Positions 15,779 to 23,014 of a stretch of DNA of 26,484 nucleotides are shown here, piece by piece (the stretch's first letter is position 1; every line of letters begins with the position of its first letter). This DNA is from Lachnospiraceae bacterium (GTDB lineage Bacteria; Bacillota; Clostridia; Lachnospirales; Lachnospiraceae), in assembly GCA_009787745.1 (NCBI GenBank), contig WQST01000009.1, forward strand, positions 1 through 26,484, given 5' to 3'. Under the pieces are notes generated by a model, which worked only from the letters and a program-made list of their open reading frames with translations, was not told the DNA's origin and did no database searches. The translations under genes and the position numbers were made by a program.

Positions 15779-17283
15779 AAAAATAAACAATCCAGTTTCT
15801 TCGTCGCTATTTTATCGCCAAAAATACTATCATGCTCAACGAAAAGGATTGTCGGTTTGTGGTTAAGCAGTAACTCTTCTATTTGGATGCGCGATAAAAC
15901 ATCGATGAAATTCAATGGTTCATCCCATACAAGCAAATGTGCTTTTTCACATAAGCTTTTGGCGATGAGGACTTTTTTCTTCTGACCGCCGCTAAAGGTA
16001 CTTATGTCTTTTTCAAATTGAACTCTGGAAAAATCCAGCTTACGTAGAATTGCTTTAAAGATACTTTCATCAATATCGTTTTCGATTGCATAATCGGATA
16101 AATTTCCCTTAAGATGCGATGTATCCTGTGATACATACGAAATCTTAAGCTGACTTCCTTTCATCAATTCCCCGCTATATGAAATTGCCTCACCGCAGAT
16201 AAGCTTGATAATGCTGGATTTTCCCGAACCATTTCTGCCGCAAAGGGCAATCCTGTCACCATTTTCAATCGTTAAATTAATATTGCGGCAAACAGTCTTT
16301 TCACCATAATTTATGGAAACATCACTTAATTTGATAAAAGTATTGTTGTGATAAGGAAGCTTGATTAATTTAAGGTTATCGGAACTTTCCAGATTTTTAA
16401 GCAAGGATGATTTTTCCTCAATCGCGTTATGCTGCCGCCGCTCCAAATTCTTTCGCCGCTGTTGCATACGGCGGGACTTCTCAGCATTGTAAGCCATTGT
16501 ATCAATGCTGACTTCACCCTTTTTACGGTTTTTGGCGGCGCCTTTGCCTTTTTTGTTAGATTCTACTTTATCCGCCCACTCAGTGCTTTGGCGGGCGGCG
16601 GTTTCTAAACGCTTGATATCTTTTTTTAGTTTTTCGTTTTCGGTCAGTTCGAAATTGTCTCTTAACTCTTTGTTAGACATCCATGATGAGAAATTACCCT
16701 TTTGAATTTCAATATTCGTTTTATTAATCGATAGAATGTGGTCAACACATCCGTCAAGAAAAGCTCTGTCATGTGAAACGAGAATGAATCCTTTCTTGCT
16801 GTTAAGGTATTTACTGACTGTTTCCCGCCCGCGCATATCAAGGTGATTGGTCGGTTCATCAATTAACAAAAATTTATTTTCATTCAAAAAGAGCGCGGCA
16901 AGCAGTACTTTCGTCTGTTCACCGTTTGAAAGTGTGTTGAATGTCCTATTTAATACATCCTCAGATAATTCCAGAAGTGAAAGTTCACGGATTAACTCCC
17001 ATTCCATAAATGAACGGCATATATTATTGACCACATCCATTGTGACAATTCTTTTGTCAGAAACATCATAAGGGAAATACTCGAATACCACATTCGCAGA
17101 GATTTTTCCGCGGTATTCATACTTGCCGAGAAGCAAATTCAAAAAGGTCGTTTTTCCTCTTCCGTTTCTCCCCGTGAAAGCTAATTTCCAGTCAGTATCA
17201 ATCTGAAAACTGACGTCTTCGAATATATTTTCGTAGCTTGAATCATAAGCAAATGTTAGATTTATTACGTTTATCAGAGACAT
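15772..17283 (-). CDS. Lsa/CplR-type antibiotic-resistance ABC-F ATPase
   Basis: A 503-residue ABC-F protein with two ATPase domains and no membrane segments. The first Walker A is GRNGRGKT (38-45), followed by LSNGEQTK and LLIDEPTNHLD. The second domain has GRNGSGKS, FSGGQKKK and LLVWDEPLNFID. The long charged linker between them reaches into the ribosome in this family. The N-terminus and domain wording closely follow Lsa and clostridial CplR proteins, which protect ribosomes from pleuromutilins, lincosamides and streptogramin A. The ribosome site is AGGAGG. Expression is probably controlled by attenuation in the leader (17284-17535). It may be a self-resistance gene for the neighbouring cluster or simply general resistance; its regulation by its own attenuator and not by the shared box leaves this open. 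Confidence 0.88.
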   Translation of the reverse strand: MSLINVINLTFAYDSSYENIFEDVSFQIDTDWKLAFTGRNGRGKTTFLNLLLGKYEYRGKISANVVFEYFPYDVSDKRIVTMDVVNNICRSFMEWELIRELSLLELSEDVLNRTFNTLSNGEQTKVLLAALFLNENKFLLIDEPTNHLDMRGRETVSKYLNSKKGFILVSHDRAFLDGCVDHILSINKTNIEIQKGNFSSWMSNKELRDNFELTENEKLKKDIKRLETAARQSTEWADKVESNKKGKGAAKNRKKGEVSIDTMAYNAEKSRRMQQRRKNLERRQHNAIEEKSSLLKNLESSDNLKLIKLPYHNNTFIKLSDVSINYGEKTVCRNINLTIENGDRIALCGRNGSGKSSIIKLICGEAISYSGELMKGSQLKISYVSQDTSHLKGNLSDYAIENDIDESIFKAILRKLDFSRVQFEKDISTFSGGQKKKVLIAKSLCEKAHLLVWDEPLNFIDVLSRIQIEELLLNHKPTILFVEHDSIFGDKIATKKLDCLFFQ

Positions 17284-17323
17284 TGTTTTTCCTCCTTAAA
17301 ATTTGTCATTTATTTCTAAACAT

Positions 17324-17425
17324 AAAAAATGAGACGCAAGAAAGTTAATTCTTTACGACTCATGATAATTGCATATTAAAGATAGCTTTCGATTTCATGA
17401 GATGAATGATTAGAAACTTTCTTGC
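17324..17425 (-). terminator. Attenuator (terminator/antiterminator) upstream of the ABC-F gene
   Basis: A terminator hairpin forms from ATGAGTCGTAAAG (17363-17351) and CTTTCTTGCGTCTCAT (17344-17329), followed by a run of six T. The 3' arm also pairs perfectly over 11 bp with an earlier segment (GCAAGAAAGTT at 17425-17415 with AACTTTCTTGC at 17346-17336), which would prevent the terminator. That earlier segment can instead pair over 8 bp with TTTCTTGC inside the leader ORF. A ribosome stalled on the leader ORF would free it to form the antiterminator. This is the logic known for inducible ABC-F genes such as vmlR and the Listeria gene lmo0919. Confidence 0.78.
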
Positions 17426-17482
17426 AAAGGCATGTTAAATAAACTTATTAGAATATCACTATTTATTCACATACCAAAATTA

Positions 17483-17503
17483 TTAGCAAGAAATATCTAT
17501 CAT
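17483..17503 (-). CDS. Six-residue leader peptide of the ABC-F attenuator
   Basis: The ORF reads ATG ATA GAT ATT TCT TGC TAA (MIDISC), with GGAGAGG five bases before the ATG (17515-17509). It begins about 25 nt after the predicted transcription start. Its last codons, TTTCTTGC, are one arm of the attenuator pairing, so a drug-stalled ribosome here would switch the leader to antitermination. Too short to be judged by composition; position and ribosome site are the evidence. Confidence 0.6.
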   Translation of the reverse strand: MIDISC

Positions 17504-17535
17504 CTTAACCTCTCCAATCTTTTCTATCTTAAGAA

Positions 17536-17564
17536 AATATATCATGAAAGCGAGCTTTTGTCAA
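17536..17564 (-). promoter_or_regulatory. SigA-type promoter of the ABC-F gene
   Basis: TTGACA (17564-17559), 17 nt, TATATT (17541-17536): a consensus -35 and near-consensus -10. It gives a leader of about 245 nt before the ABC-F start, all of which is needed for the attenuator. This is constitutive-looking, in contrast to the activator-type promoters at 13.3 and 15.0 kb. Confidence 0.8.
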
Positions 17565-17565
17565 A

Positions 17566-17627
17566 GAGAAATAAAACCCCAATTATGCGAAGCACCAACT
17601 ATCACAAATCAGGGTTTTGTCTTTCTC
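17566..17627 (-). terminator. Possible terminator after spoIVB
   Basis: An imperfect inverted repeat: GAGAAA and AAAACCC arms (17566-17579) match GGGTTTT and TTTCTC (17612-17627), with a loop of over 30 nt. Read on the minus strand it ends in GGGGTTTTATTTCTC, a modest T-rich tail. It lies between the spoIVB stop and the ABC-F promoter, where a terminator is expected. The large loop makes it a weak candidate. Confidence 0.4.
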
Positions 17628-17641
17628 ATTGACTATTACGG

Positions 17642-18931
17642 TCAATTCAAGATCATATTCTCGATAAATATCCCGTACCCACTCGTCGAATCCTGAACCA
17701 AAACGTGGGTTACGGCGCCGATTAGCATATTATCCTGAATAATCGGGCTACCGCTCATTCCTTGGACGATACCGCCTGTCAGCGACAATAGCGTCGGGTC
17801 GGTGACTTTTAGGACGATACCGCGGTTGATATTGTCATTTTCCAGATTTATCTCAACAATTTCCACATCATAGCCGGTTGGTTCTCCTGTAATGCTACAG
17901 ATTATTTGTGCGGGGCCGCGTTTGATATCTTGTTTTAAACCAATCGGCAGAAATTCATGGTCAAGCGCACCGATATCACCATAAATATGTCCGAATATCC
18001 CGCATGGCGTATTGTTAGTTATCTTACCGAGGACATTTTTATCACTATACTCAATAAAACCTGTTAATTCACCCGGTGAACCGTTTACTCCGCGGGTAAT
18101 ATTGATGATATCGGTACGATAAAGCGAACCGCTGTCCAGGATCATAAGTTCACTGATATCGACGTCATTAATGCCATGTCCCAGTGCGCCAAAAGAACCG
18201 TCTTCCTTGATATAGGTCATCGTCCCGACGCCCTGCGCATTATCTCTTATCCAAACTCCGAGTTTATAATCCCCTGCTTTGTTCATTTCGGGCTTCATCA
18301 TTAATTCTATTTCTTCATCATCTCGCATCACCCGAAATACCATATTATTGCCTTCACTATGGCTGATTATTTCAATCATCCGCGCTTTATCTTCTACTAT
18401 TTCATCATTAATAGCTAAGATATAATCACCGGGATGCAGTATATATTTAGCAGGAGATAAAGTTTTTCCGCTTTCATCATTAAATTCGCCAATCCCGACT
18501 ATCAGTATTCCCTTCGTTTTGACGAAAATGCCGATCGGTATACCTGCCGGTTTTAATTTCGTATCACGAATTATATCAATATTAACACTTTTTAGCGGGA
18601 TAATCCCGAATAGTTTGAGATCAACGACATAATTATTGGTAACTCCCGTTTTGAATGTAACGGGGCCGTTTAAGTTAAGTTTGATACTATTATTTGAAAA
18701 GCCGCTTACCGTTACTGCTTCTTCCGCCTTTATATCACCTGTCGCAGGAACCCGAAAATTGATCGTTTCCTGAGTATCGGCTCTAAGCTTTATGGTGGAA
18801 GGGACACGAGTATAGTACGTGTACCAAGTATTAACGGCGATAGCAATTAACCCGGAAAACAGCAGAACATATAAAAAAACACGATAATTTCGTCTGCGTT
18901 TTTCGTAATTTAATAAATTCAATTTATTCAC
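17642..18931 (-). CDS. spoIVB: SpoIVB serine peptidase (sporulation sigma-K checkpoint)
   Basis: A 429-residue protein with one N-terminal membrane anchor (about 17-40), a PDZ domain (about 125-215) and a C-terminal SA-clan serine peptidase domain. The catalytic triad is visible: His252 in GALGHGI, Asp378 in VTDPTLLSLTGG, and Ser393 in GMSGSP, with the Asp-Ser spacing of 15 found in Bacillus subtilis. In Bacillus it is secreted by the forespore and cleaves SpoIVFA to release sigma-K activation. The GTG at 18931 stands only one base after AAGGA; a TTG three codons later has better spacing, so the true start may be 18922. It follows recN as in other spore formers, but after a 300-bp gap full of hairpins. 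Confidence 0.94.
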   Translation of the reverse strand: MNKLNLLNYEKRRRNYRVFLYVLLFSGLIAIAVNTWYTYYTRVPSTIKLRADTQETINFRVPATGDIKAEEAVTVSGFSNNSIKLNLNGPVTFKTGVTNNYVVDLKLFGIIPLKSVNIDIIRDTKLKPAGIPIGIFVKTKGILIVGIGEFNDESGKTLSPAKYILHPGDYILAINDEIVEDKARMIEIISHSEGNNMVFRVMRDDEEIELMMKPEMNKAGDYKLGVWIRDNAQGVGTMTYIKEDGSFGALGHGINDVDISELMILDSGSLYRTDIINITRGVNGSPGELTGFIEYSDKNVLGKITNNTPCGIFGHIYGDIGALDHEFLPIGLKQDIKRGPAQIICSITGEPTGYDVEIVEINLENDNINRGIVLKVTDPTLLSLTGGIVQGMSGSPIIQDNMLIGAVTHVLVQDSTSGYGIFIENMILN

Positions 18932-18964
18932 ATCCTTCTTGTAAAGTTTTCACACTAACCTACT

Positions 18965-19200
18965 GTCGTGCTTCGCACGACGCAGCCCGTAAGAATGGCG
19001 ATTTTAAGCCTTCTTACCGTGTGAAGCTTTAATAATTCTTAGTTCGCGTATTTTACGGACTTAGAATTATTCTTCACACTATTGCCTGCCGAAAACTGCG
19101 ATTTGGGCCGCCAGGCACAAATTGCCGTATGAAAAGTCGCGCTACGGCGCGACTAGATATTCTTAACCGGCGTCCTTTGCTGATATAGAATATCTTTTCA
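18965..19200 (-). repeat. Cluster of five to six inverted repeats between recN and spoIVB
   Basis: Nearly the whole gap folds. The arms are GTCGTGC/GCACGAC (18965-18981), GTAAGAA/TTCTTAC with inner GGC/GCC (18989-19017), a 60-nt hairpin with GTGTGAAG/CTTCACAC and inner AATAATTCT/AGAATTATT (19019-19079), GCCTG/CAGGC (19084-19116), AGTCGCGC/GCGCGACT (19135-19154) and AGATATTCT/AGAATATCT (19155-19195). The last two are enclosed by TGAAAAG/CTTTTCA (19130-19200). There is no ORF. It could be a structured RNA, a stack of small palindromic repeats, or a decayed miniature element. Confidence 0.6.
19131..19154 (-). terminator. Likely intrinsic terminator of recN
   Basis: A GC-rich 8-bp perfect stem, AGTCGCGC/GCGCGACT with a CGTA loop, followed on the minus strand by TTTTC. 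It lies about 80 nt after the recN stop. The U-run is short, so termination may be partial and some transcription may continue into spoIVB. Confidence 0.5.
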
Positions 19201-19231
19201 TTCTAGTATGCGATAAATTTGATATTTTAAT

Positions 19232-20920
19232 TTATTTTTCTTTAAATTTAGATGCCAATTCTTTCATTTCACCTGCATTTGTTAAAACAGCATCGGTTAT
19301 ATTCTCGGTTCCAAGTAATCTCGCCAACTCATAGATAATTTCTTCTTCTGTCATTTTGCTAATTGAAGTCGTTGTTCTTTCCTTAATCACTTCCTTCTTA
19401 ATCGCAAAATGAGCATCCGCCATCGCGGCGATTTGCGGTAAATGGGTAATGCAGATAACTTGATTCCCTTTGCCTAAAATAGCCAATCTTTCCGCTACTT
19501 TCCATGCTGTTTTGCCGCTGATGCCAGCATCGATTTCATCAAAGATAAGCGTCCCCTTATCAAGAACATCAGCTTTCAAGGTTTTTAGCGCCAGCATGAT
19601 TCTTGAAAGTTCGCCGCCGCTGGCGATTTGATTGAGCGGTTTAAGGGCTTCACCCGGATTCGGCGCAATCATGAAGATGACATTATCATAGCCTTCGGCG
19701 GATATATTCTCATCCGCTGACGAAATTTCCGCTTCAAAGCGAATATGCGGGAAATTTAGGTCAATTAGAGCTTTAATCATATTATCTTTAAAGCCAACGC
19801 TTAATTTCTTTCTGATTGCTGATATTTGCCGACACTTTTCCGCGATTTCCCGCTTCAAAACAGCCGCTTTTTCACTAATCTTCGCGCGGTAATTATCATA
19901 ATCCGACAAATCGGCCAAACGCGTCTTTTTTTCTTCTTTTAGAGCAATTATTCCCGCAATCGGGGTTTGGTATTTATTTTTGATGTGATTTAGCTGATTT
20001 AGGCGATTTTCAGTGATGATGAATTTCTGTTCATCAAATTCAAGCGCACTTAAGTAATCAACCGCCGAACGGTTAAAATCGTTAATTAATGCGTCAATAT
20101 CTGAAAGTTGCTCCGTAAGGGTATTTACTTCCCCGTCTATCGCCGCAACTGCCATAATTTCCTTTAACGCTCTGCCAATCTCGGCGCCCGCACTGCCGTC
20201 TTTGTCATAACCTGTGATTCCGTGAGCAAAAACAACCGCTTCACGAATTTTTCCTGAATTGCTCATTCTTTGATATTCTTTTTCAAGCAAAGTATCTTCG
20301 CCGATTACGAGATTTAAGCTTTCGATTTCGCGGATTTCAAATTCTAAGAGATCCTGCTCCCTTTTGCGGGCGGATTCTTCATTTTCTTCTTTATTAAGTT
20401 CACGGTTTATCGCGGTATATTCTTTAAAGATTTGCTTAAGATCATTTTTAAGCGGATTAAGTTCTTCGTAACCGAAACTATCAAGAATTTCGCGGTGATT
20501 AGCCGCTTTCAACAGCGTTTGATGTTCGTGCTGACCGTGGATATCAAGGAGCATTCCCGCCAGCTTTTTTAGGATCGCCGCCGTAACTGTTTCCCCGTTA
20601 ATCTTAATCATACTGCGATTCGGCATTACTTTGCGCTGGAGAACGACTATCCCGTCTTCTTCAATCGGGATATCATAAGAGCGGATGATATCTAATTGTT
20701 CCTGAAGTTTTATTTCGAACATAAGTTCTATCAGGGCGTACTCGGCGCCGCTACGGATAATATCTTTATCCGCTTTTGCGCCTAATGCCAAATTTACCGA
20801 GCCGATAATAATTGATTTTCCCGCTCCTGTTTCCCCTGTCAAAATATTGAGTCCCGGGGCAAAAAAAACTTCTGTTTCCTCAATCAACGCGAGGTTTTTC
20901 ACATGTAGGCTTATTAACAA
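19232..20920 (-). CDS. recN: DNA repair protein RecN
   Basis: An SMC-like ATPase of double-strand break repair, 562 residues, about the normal length. Walker A is GETGAGKS (29-36). The central region is coiled coil (about 160-390, with many EREL and KRE segments). The ABC signature ASGGELSR and Walker B LIFDEIDAGISG are near the C-terminus, followed by VICITHLPQIAA. The start is TTG at 20920 with AGGAG 8 nt upstream; it aligns with the usual MLxxLxIxNLALI beginning. It follows argR at 27 bp in the usual Bacillota order. Confidence 0.96.
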   Translation of the reverse strand: MLISLHVKNLALIEETEVFFAPGLNILTGETGAGKSIIIGSVNLALGAKADKDIIRSGAEYALIELMFEIKLQEQLDIIRSYDIPIEEDGIVVLQRKVMPNRSMIKINGETVTAAILKKLAGMLLDIHGQHEHQTLLKAANHREILDSFGYEELNPLKNDLKQIFKEYTAINRELNKEENEESARKREQDLLEFEIREIESLNLVIGEDTLLEKEYQRMSNSGKIREAVVFAHGITGYDKDGSAGAEIGRALKEIMAVAAIDGEVNTLTEQLSDIDALINDFNRSAVDYLSALEFDEQKFIITENRLNQLNHIKNKYQTPIAGIIALKEEKKTRLADLSDYDNYRAKISEKAAVLKREIAEKCRQISAIRKKLSVGFKDNMIKALIDLNFPHIRFEAEISSADENISAEGYDNVIFMIAPNPGEALKPLNQIASGGELSRIMLALKTLKADVLDKGTLIFDEIDAGISGKTAWKVAERLAILGKGNQVICITHLPQIAAMADAHFAIKKEVIKERTTTSISKMTEEEIIYELARLLGTENITDAVLTNAGEMKELASKFKEK

Positions 20921-20947
20921 TTTTAAACTCCTATATCTTTTTTGTTT

Positions 20948-21400
20948 TCATTTTATTATTTTATAGATTTTATCACGGACTAAAGCAGCGTCGGGTATGG
21001 TTCGCAGTGCCATCATGATGGTATCGTCTCCCGCAATACATCCTGCGACCTCATTCCATTTCATCGCATCTAAAGCGGCGGCGACCGCCATCGCCATGCC
21101 CGGTACGGTTTTGACGACGAGAATATTTAAAGCGGGTTCTAGTGAAACGAATCCGTTTTTGAGGACACTGACATATTTTTCTTCCAGCGAATCATCGTCT
21201 TGCAGGATGAAAATATATTTTTGGCGTCCTGTTCCTGAGGACATTTTGGATAATTTAAGTTCACGGATATCCCGTGATACGGTCGCTTGGGTTACTTTAT
21301 AGCCGTTTTTCTTAAGATAGTCGGCTAGTTCTTCCTGCGTTTCGATTTCGTATTGCCTGATTAATTCTTTTATTTTTTCCTGACGGTCTTTTTTTTTCAT
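20948..21400 (-). CDS. argR: Arginine repressor ArgR
   Basis: A 150-residue ArgR/AhrC protein, the standard length from ATG 21400. The N-terminal winged helix contains YKVTQATVSRDIRELKL; the C-terminal oligomerisation and arginine-binding domain contains AGDDTIMMALR with the paired Asp residues that bind arginine. An open frame runs six codons upstream to a TTG at 21418, but AGGGA precedes the ATG and the TTG would overlap nadK. It controls arginine synthesis and breakdown genes, none of which are here. It sits between nadK and recN, as is usual in clostridia. Confidence 0.95.
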   Translation of the reverse strand: MKKKDRQEKIKELIRQYEIETQEELADYLKKNGYKVTQATVSRDIRELKLSKMSSGTGRQKYIFILQDDDSLEEKYVSVLKNGFVSLEPALNILVVKTVPGMAMAVAAALDAMKWNEVAGCIAGDDTIMMALRTIPDAALVRDKIYKIIK

Positions 21401-21414
21401 AAATTCCCTATCCT

Positions 21415-22218
21415 TCAACTGCCGCGTAATTTTTGCTTAAGTAACTCAAGAAAATTCATTTTACTGAATCTAATCACCGAGGTGGTCTTTTCCGACTTAG
21501 TTATGACGATTTGGTCGCCTGTTTTCATCGCTTGGTGCTGACCGTCAAAAACCGCATTCACCATTTGTTCATTATTATATTTATCGACGCCGATTTTAAT
21601 TTTTACTTCATCATCGGAAGATAAAATAATACTGCGGCTTTGCATTGAATGGGCGCATAAAGGGGTCAGAAGAATCGCATTGGCGCGCGACTCAATGATC
21701 GGCCCGCCTGCCGACAGATTATACCCCGTCGAACCCGTCGGGGTCGAAATAATCATCCCGTCGGCAATATATGAATTTAACCGAAGGTCGTTTACATATA
21801 GGTCAAAGTAAATAAGTTGCATCGGCTTATGCCCTGTGATGACAATATCATTAAGGGCGCTGCTTTTATATAAAACATTTTCTTCATTCTCAATCGTGCC
21901 GTTTATCATCATCCGCTTTTCAATCGCGTATTTGTTATTAATGATTTGTTCTAAGGCTTGCTCGATATGATTCTTATCAACTTCGGCTAAAAAACCCAAA
22001 GTTCCCAGATTTATTCCCAAAAAAGGGACATTCAGATGTGCCAATTCATTCGCCGCCCGAAGCATCGTGCCGTCGCCGCCGAGGACTAAAACACAATCAA
22101 TCTGCTCAAGCGCCGCGGGACAGTTTTTTCCGCGGGATTCAAGGTAGTTTTTTATATAGTCTGTGACCTTATGATCATGATCCTTAGTCTCGTTAGTGAT
22201 GATATAAAAGTTGTTCAC
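21415..22218 (-). CDS. nadK: NAD kinase
   Basis: ATP-dependent NAD kinase, 267 residues. The catalytic GGDGT motif is at 47-51 (VLVLGGDGTMLRAA), followed by GINLGTLGFLAEV, the ALNDIVI segment, and the conserved TPTGSTGYNLSAGGPI loop that binds NAD. The start is GTG at 22218 with AAGGGGG just upstream. It overlaps the end of tlyA by 26 bp, and argR begins 14 bp after its stop. Confidence 0.95.
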   Translation of the reverse strand: MNNFYIITNETKDHDHKVTDYIKNYLESRGKNCPAALEQIDCVLVLGGDGTMLRAANELAHLNVPFLGINLGTLGFLAEVDKNHIEQALEQIINNKYAIEKRMMINGTIENEENVLYKSSALNDIVITGHKPMQLIYFDLYVNDLRLNSYIADGMIISTPTGSTGYNLSAGGPIIESRANAILLTPLCAHSMQSRSIILSSDDEVKIKIGVDKYNNEQMVNAVFDGQHQAMKTGDQIVITKSEKTTSVIRFSKMNFLELLKQKLRGS

Positions 22219-23014
22219 ACATACCCCCTTCTATTTCATTTCGTGCGGTCAAAGGTAATGCTTTCCTTAAATGCAAAAGGTATTCAATATTCCCTTTTGC
22301 CGGTCTTTTATTATCTTCGCGAAGCCGCCCGCCTTGTAATGGCGATAATTCTAAATTAAGAGCCGAAAAGCCAATCTCTAAAGCATATCGGATAATATCG
22401 TTAATTACATTAAGATGTATTTTTTTATCTTTAACAATGCCATTTTTTCCGACCTTTGCAGGCCCTGCTTCGAATTGCGGTTTTATCAGGCAGACCATCT
22501 CACTGTTATGCTGCAAAATATCATATGCGCTCGGTAAAATTAATTTCAGGGAAATAAACGAAACATCGGCGGCGGCAAAATCGATCGGCTTAAGAATATC
22601 ATCACGTTTTAGATAGCGAAAATTGGTTTCTTCCATATTAATGACACGATTGTCATTTTTTAGCGAATCAGCCAATTGATTTTTGCCTGAATCTATCGCG
22701 TAAACGCACTTTGCACCATGCTTTAACATGCAATCGGTAAAGCCGCCCGTGGAAGCACCGATATCAAGACAAACTTTTCCGCCAAGTGAAAGACTAAAGC
22801 TTGTTATGGCTTTTTTGAGTTTAATGCCGCCGCGGCTGACAAAATCATCCCCGGCTTTCTTTAGCGTAACAAGACAATCTTCGGGAAAAATACTGCCGAC
22901 TTTATCGACGGTTTTTCCGTTAACACTAACCTGTCCGTTATTTATATATGCTTTTGCCTTTTCCCGTGATGTTGCAAAACCTTTGTCGATTAAAATAATG
23001 TCTATTCTTTTCAT
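22193..23014 (-). CDS. tlyA: TlyA-family rRNA (cytidine-2'-O)-methyltransferase
   Basis: A 273-residue protein with an N-terminal S4 RNA-binding domain (about 1-60; KAKAYINNGQVSVNGK) joined by VSRGGIKL to a FtsJ/RrmJ-like methyltransferase domain. SAM-binding LDIGASTGGFTDCML is visible, and the catalytic Lys/Asp residues lie in AIDSGKNQL and ADVSFISL. TlyA methylates ribosomal RNA and in some species sets capreomycin sensitivity; older annotations call it hemolysin A. Its ATG overlaps the dxs stop as TAATG, so it is translated by coupling, and its own ribosome site is weak. Confidence 0.93.
   Translation of the reverse strand: MKRIDIILIDKGFATSREKAKAYINNGQVSVNGKTVDKVGSIFPEDCLVTLKKAGDDFVSRGGIKLKKAITSFSLSLGGKVCLDIGASTGGFTDCMLKHGAKCVYAIDSGKNQLADSLKNDNRVINMEETNFRYLKRDDILKPIDFAAADVSFISLKLILPSAYDILQHNSEMVCLIKPQFEAGPAKVGKNGIVKDKKIHLNVINDIIRYALEIGFSALNLELSPLQGGRLREDNKRPAKGNIEYLLHLRKALPLTARNEIEGGMCEQLLYHH

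Noticed and set aside
12465..19180. An 11-mer GCGTCCTTTGC present at both about 12468 and 19170, considered as a shared RNA element
   Set aside because: In a window of this size many 11-mers recur by chance, and the surrounding bases do not agree.
19201..19212. CATACTA as a sigma-F/G -10 for spoIVB
   Set aside because: No matching -35 at a proper distance, and it is over 270 nt from the gene with a likely terminator in between.
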